Positions 32,773 through 38,974 of a stretch of 38,974 nucleotides of DNA are shown in pieces. The notes under the pieces are model-generated. The model was not told where the DNA came from. It did no database searches and saw only the letters and a list, made by a program, of their open reading frames with translations. This stretch comes from an uncultured Bacteroidales bacterium (GTDB lineage: Bacteria; Bacteroidota; Bacteroidia; Bacteroidales; UBA932): the NCBI GenBank assembly GCA_900319685.1, contig ONPI01000005.1, forward strand, positions 1-38,974, in the 5' to 3' direction. A program made the translations under genes and the position numbers. How positions within the stretch are numbered: the first letter of the stretch is position 1; every line of letters begins with the position of its first letter.

Positions 32773-33234
32773 CTACCTGCCGCGCTTCGTGGTGATCACG
32801 ATCACTCCGTTGGCACCGCGGACACCATAAATCGCAGCTGACGCATCCTTAAGGACATCGATCCTGTCCACGTCGTTCGGGTTCAGATAGGAAATATCCG
32901 AAACCTCGCTGCCATCGACTATGAAGAGAGGCTGGGAGCTGCCGCTGATGGAGTTCTTGCCCCGGATATAAATGTTGGCCGAATTGTTTCCAGTCATATC
33001 TACACGCACCCCGGCGACTTCACCGATCAGCATGTCGTAGATGGTCTCATAGTTCCTTTTATTCCTCTTCCCATTCTCGATGGTGGAAATGGATGTGGTG
33101 TTGGATTCCTTTGGCTGGTGGGTATATCCGTCAAATACCGTTTCATTTCCGGATACGGATGCGGCATTCTTCGAACCCGCGCAACCGGCGAGAAGCAGTA
33201 CCGAGACGAACGGCAAAAGCAGAAAGCGTTTCAT
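32773..33234 (-). CDS. Stand-alone TonB-receptor plug-domain lipoprotein
   Basis: A 153-residue lipoprotein (signal [18 protein letters not shown], lipidated Cys18) whose mature part is only a plug domain: [19 protein letters not shown], then [23 protein letters not shown] and [20 protein letters not shown] ending TTKRGR. These are the hallmark strands of SusC-type TonB receptor plugs, but no beta-barrel follows: the gene stops directly after the plug. The start is the ATG at 33234, with MIDM or TTG alternatives just upstream. It is convergent with the SpoIIE phosphatase gene (8-base gap). It may interact with TonB or a receptor; its role is unknown. Confidence 0.88.
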   Translation of the reverse strand: MKRFLLLPFVSVLLLAGCAGSKNAASVSGNETVFDGYTHQPKESNTTSISTIENGKRNKRNYETIYDMLIGEVAGVRVDMTGNNSANIYIRGKNSISGSSQPLFIVDGSEVSDISYLNPNDVDRIDVLKDASAAIYGVRGANGVIVITTKRGR

Positions 33235-33272
33235 ATCAATCATTTTTCGAATCAAAACAAATACAACGGTAA

Positions 33273-33280
33273 CAAATATA
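33273..33280 (-). promoter_or_regulatory. -7 promoter box of the plug-domain lipoprotein
   Basis: TATATTTG on the minus strand, 38 bases before the ATG at 33234, in an AT-rich divergent intergenic region shared with the aminotransferase gene. Confidence 0.5.
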
Positions 33281-33328
33281 ACAAGTTTTGTGCTATATTA
33301 GCAAAGATAAAACATTTATGCAGCTGAT

Positions 33329-34597
33329 ATGGGGAAATACGACTTTGACGAGATTCTGGACAGACGCGGGACCAACTGCGTGAAGTGGGATGCCGAAAGC
33401 CCTGCCGGGCCTGTCGGCGAGGATGTGATTCCGCTTTGGGTAGCCGACATGGATTTCAAGGCCGCACCTCCGATCCGCAAGGTACTTGAGGAACGGGTCG
33501 CCCACGGAGTATTCGGCTACACGCATATTCCTGACAGTTACTACCGGTCCGCCATAGACTGGTGGGAGCGCAGGCGTGGCTGGCACACTGAAAAAGACTG
33601 GTATATCCCAGTGGACGGTATCGTTCCCGGGATGTCGATCGTCGTTACCGCACTTACCAGGTTCATGATCGGTCCGGATGGCGAGGCTGTTGAACGGGAA
33701 GACCTCGGACGCGGTCCTGCAGGCGAGCTTCCGAAGATGATCATCCAGAGTCCGGCATACAACTGCTTCTTCTCCACAGCCCGCAACTGCGGCTGCGAGT
33801 TGTCCGTCAACAAGCTCATCTACGACACCGAAGGAGACCAGGCCACATGGTACATCGATTTCGACGACCTGGAAAAGAAGGCGGCCGACCCGATGGCAAA
33901 GGTTCTGCTGTTCTGCAACCCCCACAATCCGTGCGGCCGCGTATGGCCCAAGGAAGACCTTGAAAAGGTCGCAGACATATGCCGCAGGCACGATGTGATA
34001 GTAATCAGCGACGAGATCCACTGCGAACTTGAAATGCCTGGTTACCACTTTACACCGATGGCCACCATCGACCAGGACAATACGGTCACCATGAATTCCC
34101 CGAGCAAGTCGTTCAACATCGCAGGACTCGGGATATCCAACATCATCACCAGCAACCCTCAGTGGAAGAAGTTGATAGACAAGGTCATAAATGTATGGGA
34201 ACACTGTGACCTCAACCCTTTCGGTGTCCTTGCACTGCAGGCTGCATACAACGAAGGTGAGCCGTGGCTGAAAGAGTTGTGCACCTACCTGAAGGGCAAT
34301 TATGACTTGCTTGTGGACACGTTCGCGAAGGCGCTTCCGGAGATTCCGGTCAGCAAGCTTGAAGGGACATATCTCGCATGGATCGACGTACGGGCAGTCG
34401 GTATGAAGGCATTGGATATTGAGAAAGAGCTCATCCTCAAGGACAAGGTGTGGATAAACGGAGGCGCGATGTACGGACTGGACGGGTTCATGAGGATCAA
34501 CCTCGCCTGCCCTCGGGCCCGGCTTCAGGAAGCCCTGAACCGTATATGTTCCGGATTGAGGCGCCTTTTGGACTCAAATTTGAATAACAACAAATAA
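33329..34597 (+). CDS. MalY/PatB-type PLP aminotransferase (cystathionine beta-lyase)
   Basis: A 422-residue fold-type I PLP enzyme. It opens with FDEILDRRGTNCVKWD and VIPLWVADMDFKAAPPI, the classic MalY/PatB start. The PLP lysine is Lys260 in NSPSKSFNIAGLGISN; other landmarks are FCNPHNPCGRVW and VISDEIHCELEM. It probably cleaves C-S bonds (cystathionine to homocysteine or cysteine to sulfide) in the cytoplasm. Length is slightly above average because of an insert near residues 125-140 (EDLGRGPAGELPK). The glutathione-peroxidase gene follows after 11 bases, so thiol and sulfur metabolism are joined in one operon. Confidence 0.92.
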   Translation: MGKYDFDEILDRRGTNCVKWDAESPAGPVGEDVIPLWVADMDFKAAPPIRKVLEERVAHGVFGYTHIPDSYYRSAIDWWERRRGWHTEKDWYIPVDGIVPGMSIVVTALTRFMIGPDGEAVEREDLGRGPAGELPKMIIQSPAYNCFFSTARNCGCELSVNKLIYDTEGDQATWYIDFDDLEKKAADPMAKVLLFCNPHNPCGRVWPKEDLEKVADICRRHDVIVISDEIHCELEMPGYHFTPMATIDQDNTVTMNSPSKSFNIAGLGISNIITSNPQWKKLIDKVINVWEHCDLNPFGVLALQAAYNEGEPWLKELCTYLKGNYDLLVDTFAKALPEIPVSKLEGTYLAWIDVRAVGMKALDIEKELILKDKVWINGGAMYGLDGFMRINLACPRARLQEALNRICSGLRRLLDSNLNNNK

Positions 34598-34608
34598 AAC
34601 AATAAGAT

Positions 34609-35220
34609 ATGAAACTCATCAGGACCATAGCTGCATTGGCAGCCTCACTCTGCCTGGCAGCATCTCTCAGTGCCCAGAGCATCTATGACTTCAAAGTCAA
34701 GGATATGGAAGGGAACGACGTCTCCCTTTCCCAGTACAAGGGCAAGGTACTCCTAATCGTCAATACCGCTACGAGATGCGGGTTCACCCCACAGTACGAG
34801 GACTTGCAGAAAATGTACGACAAGTTCAAGGACAAGGGGCTGGAGATCCTGGACTTCCCTTGCAACCAGTTCGGAGAGCAGGCACCTGGCAGCATACAGA
34901 GCATCCACGAGTTCTGCACCGGCAAGTACAACACTACCTTCACCCAGTTCGATAAGGTGGATGTAAACGGTGAGGATGAGAGTCCTCTTTTCAAGTTCCT
35001 GAAAGCCAAGCAAGGCTTCAAGGGCTTCGGGAACGGGGACAAGGCACAGTTCATGGATGAAATGCTCAAGAAACAGGATCCGGACTATGCCGGCAAGAGC
35101 GACATAAAGTGGAATTTCACCAAATTCCTGGTGGACCGCAACGGAAACGTCGTCGCACGCTTCGAGCCTACCGTAAGCATGAACTTCGTCAGCACCATTG
35201 TCAGTTCCAAACTGTATTGA
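34609..35220 (+). CDS. Exported glutathione peroxidase-family protein
   Basis: A 203-residue thiol peroxidase with signal peptide [23 protein letters not shown], so it is probably periplasmic. The peroxidatic residue is Cys57 in [15 protein letters not shown] (cysteine rather than selenocysteine). The other catalytic-tetrad landmarks are FPCNQFGEQ (Gln) and [11 protein letters not shown] (Trp, Asn). Bacterial members normally use thioredoxin-like donors instead of glutathione. It is co-transcribed with the MalY-type gene and is convergent with the M64 peptidase gene. Confidence 0.93.
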   Translation: MKLIRTIAALAASLCLAASLSAQSIYDFKVKDMEGNDVSLSQYKGKVLLIVNTATRCGFTPQYEDLQKMYDKFKDKGLEILDFPCNQFGEQAPGSIQSIHEFCTGKYNTTFTQFDKVDVNGEDESPLFKFLKAKQGFKGFGNGDKAQFMDEMLKKQDPDYAGKSDIKWNFTKFLVDRNGNVVARFEPTVSMNFVSTIVSSKLY

Positions 35221-35236
35221 ACGGAACAGACTTCAG

Positions 35237-36559
35237 CTAACGTGTATAGAAATCGATCATCTGGTCGATAGCCCTCCGGCATACCGGACAGAAGGCCGGA
35301 TATGAATTGGTTTTCATCCGGCAATCCAGGGCACCCCTCCAGACACCCTTGGACATATAGCCGCCGCCTTCGAGGATACCAATCTCAACCTCGCGGGCGG
35401 CTTTTCCGTCCTTACCCTTCCAGTCGACAACAGCCGGATCCACCGGGTAAGTCTTCCCCACCATGTCCTGCCATTTCGAGCCGAATCCAACCAATGTGGT
35501 GATATTCTTCTCCCATGGTTCCGTCTCAGGATTGTAGTACTGGCTGAACTGGTCGTCATAGTAGTACTCGTCCGCAAGTCCTGCGAAACTATGCCCGAAT
35601 TCATGGACCACGACCGGCTTGAAGCCACTGTGATGAGCTGTGGTGAGGGTATATGAATTGTATATCCCGCCGCCACCGTATGTATCGGTATTCGCAAGGA
35701 TGATGATATGCTCATACGGAATCCCGGCAAGGAGGTCGTGCAGTCTGAACAGGTTGAGGGTAGTAAGGTATCGGTCTGAATAGAAGGTGTCGAAATGTGA
35801 TCCTACGGCAGTTTCCTTCCATATCCCCTCACGGGGAACGCTGACTCCGCTGTCAATTGAAGGGGCCTGGACGCAGACGATGTTGAAACAATCCTTCCTT
35901 GAACCGAAAGGCTCATGAGCGAACAAACTCTCCATCGCGGTTCGGGCATCGTCCATGAACGAATCCATCTCGGAGGCCGTATATCCCTCAGCCACGATCG
36001 CAATGTCGATCCTCTCATCCTCCCGGACATCGCCGTCAAGGCTCTCCCCTCCCTTCCATATCCATTCGTGAGGAGGCGGGGTATTCCCGACAGGGCGGAT
36101 AAGTATGTCGGAAGGATCCACTTCATGGACGAAGCAGCACGAGACCTTGCCGAAGAAATCGAAGAGGCTCACGGTCACCTGGGCTTTCCTGGATGGCATG
36201 GGAACGAGGAATACGTTCTCGAAAGACCTCCTTACCTTCGTGGCTTCTTCTGTTGCCTGCCATTCCTGGAACAACGTCGAGAACGACATCATGTACTCTA
36301 CCTTGTCGTACACCTCCGAACCGGGCGATTTCGTACGAACCTCCACCTGCCCGTTTCCCTTGAGAGGAACACTGTCCAGGTTATTCCTCCTCCCTGCCCA
36401 ACCATCGATGGAACAGAGCCCTGCAAGCGATATCTCCTGTTCAGCAGCCGTTCCGCTGAAGATATAGTCGAGACGCAGGGTCTTGCCCGCAGAAAATGCC
36501 CTGTATTGTGGAAGGATGGCAGCCAGGACGAATACGGCCGCGAAGAATCGTGATTTCAT
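35237..36559 (-). CDS. Secreted M64 (IgA peptidase-type) metallopeptidase
   Basis: A 440-residue exported zinc peptidase with signal peptide MKSRFFAAVFVLAAILPQYRAFS. The N-terminal roughly 130 residues form the M64 N-terminal beta domain (from LRLDYIFSG). The catalytic domain has IDIAIVAEGYTASEM, ANTDTYGGGGIYNSY and the zinc motif VVHEFGHSFAGLADEYYY, with His319, Glu320, His323 and the third ligand Asp330. The C-terminal region contains a CxxC (FCPVCRR). Members of this family include the Clostridium ramosum IgA protease, but most Bacteroidota homologues have untested substrates, so cleavage of IgA is only a possibility. It is the last gene of a minus-strand operon, 16 bases after the YycJ-like gene. 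Confidence 0.92.
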   Translation of the reverse strand: MKSRFFAAVFVLAAILPQYRAFSAGKTLRLDYIFSGTAAEQEISLAGLCSIDGWAGRRNNLDSVPLKGNGQVEVRTKSPGSEVYDKVEYMMSFSTLFQEWQATEEATKVRRSFENVFLVPMPSRKAQVTVSLFDFFGKVSCCFVHEVDPSDILIRPVGNTPPPHEWIWKGGESLDGDVREDERIDIAIVAEGYTASEMDSFMDDARTAMESLFAHEPFGSRKDCFNIVCVQAPSIDSGVSVPREGIWKETAVGSHFDTFYSDRYLTTLNLFRLHDLLAGIPYEHIIILANTDTYGGGGIYNSYTLTTAHHSGFKPVVVHEFGHSFAGLADEYYYDDQFSQYYNPETEPWEKNITTLVGFGSKWQDMVGKTYPVDPAVVDWKGKDGKAAREVEIGILEGGGYMSKGVWRGALDCRMKTNSYPAFCPVCRRAIDQMIDFYTR

Positions 36560-36575
36560 ATTGCTGGGAATGGAA

Positions 36576-37412
36576 TTAAAGATCGAACAAGGCTGAAGGC
36601 CTGCTGCGAGGCAGGGCCTGGAGGTAAGTAAGATCCTTGGCTGTCACGCCGTTGCCCACGGGAATGGACTTGAGGGCATCTGCAGCAGCGGCAAACGCAA
36701 GGTCGGGAGTATTGTTGTTCTCGCTGAGATGGCAAAGGAATATATTCTTCAGTCCCGGATGCCAGAACATCGTTATGGCCGAGGCGCATTCATCATTGCT
36801 GAGGTGGCCGTACCCCTGGCAGATCCGCATCTTCAGTTCGTGGGTGTATGGTCCGCCGATCAGCATGCCCGGGTCATAATTGGACTCGATCACCACGGAA
36901 TCTGCCTTGCATGCAAATGAAAGGGCCTCGTCTGTAACACGGCCGGCATCCGTCATCAGGAAAAACCGGTGTCCTCCCCATTCGATGAAATATCCCACGG
37001 TCTGGGTGGCATCGTGGGGAACTACGAAATACCTGACCGACGGGCAACCATCTTCAGGAATATCCTCACCCAGAGGAATCCTGTAAGCACTTCCTTCCGG
37101 CAGGTCGATGCAGCAACCGCCTATATAATCCATCGTAAATGTATGGTTCAGAAGGGCGATCCGCAAGTCACCGGTGGTATAGACCGGTTTCCTCAGATGC
37201 TTGCAATAGGAGCCAAGATGGCGGATGTGGTCCAGATGGTCATGGGTGACCAGGATAGCCTGGAAAGAATCAAGACCGAGGTTATGCTCCAACAGTATCC
37301 TCTTGAGGCGGCGGACGCTGACTCCGGCATCGATCAGCAGGCCCGCCTTCCCGTCGGACAGGAAATAACAGTTTCCGCAACTTCCGCTTGACAGACTGAG
37401 GAACCTCAACAT
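36576..37412 (-). CDS. YycJ/WalJ-like metallo-beta-lactamase-fold hydrolase
   Basis: A 278-residue cytoplasmic enzyme. It starts LRFLSLSSGSCGNCYFL and continues GLLIDAGVSVRRLKRIL, the signature of the YycJ/WalJ/VicX group, with the zinc motif VTHDHLDH and later ESNYDPGMLIGGPY, GHLSNDECA and FLCHLSENNN. Members are believed to act as nucleases or phosphodiesterases and are widely conserved. The ATG at 37412 overlaps the TGA stop of the upstream TPR gene; a GTG one codon earlier is possible but less likely. The gene is co-transcribed with the TPR and M64 genes. Confidence 0.92.
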   Translation of the reverse strand: MLRFLSLSSGSCGNCYFLSDGKAGLLIDAGVSVRRLKRILLEHNLGLDSFQAILVTHDHLDHIRHLGSYCKHLRKPVYTTGDLRIALLNHTFTMDYIGGCCIDLPEGSAYRIPLGEDIPEDGCPSVRYFVVPHDATQTVGYFIEWGGHRFFLMTDAGRVTDEALSFACKADSVVIESNYDPGMLIGGPYTHELKMRICQGYGHLSNDECASAITMFWHPGLKNIFLCHLSENNNTPDLAFAAAADALKSIPVGNGVTAKDLTYLQALPRSRPSALFDL

Positions 37413-38701
37413 CACTTCTTCTCCTCTTCGCAGTATTTGGATATCACACTGTAGGCATCAGCGACTCCAAGTTCACCCGCCCTGGAAAGGTCAATGCAGC
37501 CTTTCTCCTTGTCTTTCAGGTAGATGAGCACAAGTCCTCGGTTATAATATGCATCTCCCATATAAGGGAACACGCTTATGGCCTTGGTATAGCTGTCAAC
37601 GGATTCCACGAACTTGGAAGAGAGACAGTACAGGTTGCCCAGGTTGAAATATACGTAAGGGATACCAGGCAGCAGCTTGTCTGCGGCGAGCATGTCGTCG
37701 ATAGCCTCGGAATAATCGTACGTCCGGCTCACCTGGTCCCTTACACGGGCCCTGGTTGTGCCCTTGTCATCCATGGTAAGGGTCTGCACGTTGTTCTCGA
37801 TCGAAGAGATGAAATCTATCATCTCCGCCCGCAGCACTCCCCTGTTGATATGGTAGAATGCCTTGTAATACTCGGAATACCGACCCTGGGCGGAGGCGTT
37901 AACCGCATCGTCGAAATGATTGAGTGCCTGTGCGAACTGCTTGGACTGTACGCTGTATAAGCCTCGGATAAAGGACCTGTCGGCATCCGTGAGGGACTTC
38001 GGATCCCCTGCTGCAAGGTAGGAATCACCATAGAGCGATGCATCTATCCCGTGCTCGAATACAGGTTTGGCAAGGGAATCAGAATTGGAAACCGCCATAG
38101 TGATCGGAGAATCAGATATGAACTTGTCGATCAAAGGATTCTCGTACCTGTGCTGCAGGGCATAGTTGCGGTTCTCTCGCTCCGTGGACAGGCTGAACTT
38201 GTACAGCGGTTTCAGGCGGATGTTTATGTCCCTGTTCTGGAGCAGCTCGTTGTCGAAATCCTTCTTGGCGAAATCCGCATCCAGGGCTATCAGGGAGCTG
38301 TATTTCTTGGTCGTGTCGGCAAAGGAGCCCGCATCGGCCGCATTCTTCGCCCGGTACTCCCTGACCTTCTTCTGAGCAGTGTCATAATCCTGCTTCGAAG
38401 ACCTGGTACGCCCCAGCATGATCTTCACGTAGGATCTGTTCAGGTAAGCCTTGGCAAAGTCCGGATACAGTTCAATGGCCTTGTCATAGTCATCGAGCGC
38501 ATCCAGCCACCGCCCCATCTGGACAAAGTATGAAGCCCTGTTGTAATATGCGAGGACATTCTCCGGATTGATGTTGATGACTCGGTCCATATCGGCAAGG
38601 GCATCTTCGAAATTGCCGACCTGGGCGGAAATCAAGCTTCGGTTGTACAAAGTCAAGGCATTCCCCGGCTCGTCCCTCAGGACCCTGTTCAGGTCAGCCA
38701 T
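37412..38701 (-). CDS. TPR-repeat protein, 3' part of a frameshifted gene
   Basis: This frame gives 429 residues: N-terminal TPR units (YNRSLISAQVGNFEDALADM, AYYNRASYFVQMGRWLDALD, AYLNRSYVKIMLGRTRSSKQ), a roughly 150-residue middle part of unclear fold, and two more TPR-like units (VYFNLGNLYCLSSKFVESVD and AYYNRGLVLIYLKDKEKGCI). The TPR pattern continues upstream in a different frame, so the ATG at 38701 is probably not a true start. TPR proteins act as protein-binding scaffolds; the partner is unknown. It is the first gene visible in the operon with the YycJ-like hydrolase, overlapping its start. Confidence 0.85.
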   Translation of the reverse strand: MADLNRVLRDEPGNALTLYNRSLISAQVGNFEDALADMDRVININPENVLAYYNRASYFVQMGRWLDALDDYDKAIELYPDFAKAYLNRSYVKIMLGRTRSSKQDYDTAQKKVREYRAKNAADAGSFADTTKKYSSLIALDADFAKKDFDNELLQNRDINIRLKPLYKFSLSTERENRNYALQHRYENPLIDKFISDSPITMAVSNSDSLAKPVFEHGIDASLYGDSYLAAGDPKSLTDADRSFIRGLYSVQSKQFAQALNHFDDAVNASAQGRYSEYYKAFYHINRGVLRAEMIDFISSIENNVQTLTMDDKGTTRARVRDQVSRTYDYSEAIDDMLAADKLLPGIPYVYFNLGNLYCLSSKFVESVDSYTKAISVFPYMGDAYYNRGLVLIYLKDKEKGCIDLSRAGELGVADAYSVISKYCEEEKK

Positions 38702-38974
38702 CGCCCTGTTGTAGTCGAATAGACCCTGCCACGCCGGATATATCCCTCCGGATCGAACCGGTCCAGCTTGATAGCCTTGTTGTAATCGGACAGAGCCTTG
38801 GTCGTGTCATTGAGGAACAAGTATGTCGCTCCCCTGTTGAGGTATGCAGACGGGTCTTTAGGTTCTTTCTTGATATACCGGTCGAAATCCTCCACCGCCT
38901 TGTCGAACTGCTGCGCAAGGAAATACGTTACACCCCGGCTGTAATACAGGCCGTCCATCCCGGGCCTCAGCTCA
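38689..38974 (-). CDS. TPR-repeat protein, 5' part (frameshifted; continues off the right edge)
   Basis: This frame is open to the window edge and encodes TPR units YYSRGVTYFLAQQFDKAVED, AYLNRGATYLFLNDTTKALS and the beginning of a third (EGYIRRG). It then runs out of register (VYSTTTGRWLT) and stops at 38689-38691. The proper continuation (LFDYNRAMADLNRVLRDEP) lies in the next frame, used by the 3' part. It is thus the same gene as the neighbouring feature, broken between about 38725 and 38740. The true start lies outside the window. Confidence 0.82.
   Translation of the reverse strand, partial: ELRPGMDGLYYSRGVTYFLAQQFDKAVEDFDRYIKKEPKDPSAYLNRGATYLFLNDTTKALSDYNKAIKLDRFDPEGYIRRGRVYSTTTGRWLT

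Noticed and set aside
33293..34204. Long minus-strand open frame opposite the MalY-type gene
   Set aside because: It is a shadow of an aminotransferase with all conserved motifs; the translation has no family features.
35237..36559. Firm assignment as an IgA-specific protease
   Set aside because: The fold and zinc motif are clear, but substrate specificity within M64 cannot be read from sequence.

Overview
The window reads as chromosomal DNA of a Bacteroidota bacterium, most likely an uncultured or gut-type member of the Bacteroidales with moderate GC content. The support is: exact TAnnTTTG promoter -7 boxes upstream of many genes, the near absence of Shine-Dalgarno sequences, many lipobox or AQ-type signal peptides, and typical Bacteroidota families (M64 peptidase, beta-flower repeat protein, GH29 fucosidase, sialate O-acetylesterase, TonB plug domain, DUF6512, GGGtGRT protein). 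No tRNA, rRNA, CRISPR array, phage gene or transposase was recognised. Genes are packed tightly. The longest gene-free stretch is 22621-22882, which holds a large inverted repeat and a terminator.

Layout. 1-2505 (minus): a corrinoid methyltransferase cassette with a DUF6512 membrane protein, a UROD-type methyltransferase, a B12-binding protein and the start of a MetH-activation-like protein. 2548-7557 (minus): an outer-membrane-like protein, a MATE exporter, an exported metallo-beta-lactamase-fold hydrolase, a GNAT/zinc-ribbon fusion and a second GNAT. 7613-14449: a beta-flower repeat protein, alpha-L-fucosidase, rubredoxin, CE7-like esterase, sialate O-acetylesterase and a membrane acyltransferase, which looks like a small host-glycan or O-acyl trimming set without SusCD. 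14511-15481: a Bcp-type peroxiredoxin with a C_GCAxxG_C_C redox protein.

15589-21220 (plus): a polyamine transporter operon with an unidentified outer-membrane barrel protein first, then potA, potB, potC, potD and a Dabb-domain gene. All transporter junctions overlap. 21213-22620: two divergent lipoprotein enzymes (a nicotinamidase-like hydrolase and a YiiX-like cysteine hydrolase). 22883-24577 (minus): the NifU-like scaffold and GGGtGRT pair. 24689-26726 (plus): a secreted phosphodiesterase and an orphan PTS EIIC-type permease.

26814-32764 is the most interesting region. It holds an RsbV-like STAS protein and an RsbW-like ATPase (minus), divergent from a three-gene, translationally coupled plus-strand operon. 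That operon encodes a RelA/SpoT-type synthetase, a SpoT-like HD hydrolase fused to an APH-type kinase that lacks its nucleotide-binding N-lobe, and a Cache-HAMP-SpoIIE phosphatase (RsbU-like). This physically combines partner switching with alarmone synthesis and hydrolysis. The remainder is a lone TonB-plug lipoprotein (minus), a MalY/PatB aminotransferase with a glutathione peroxidase (plus), and a minus-strand operon of a TPR protein (frameshifted and running off the right edge), a YycJ-like hydrolase and an M64 peptidase.
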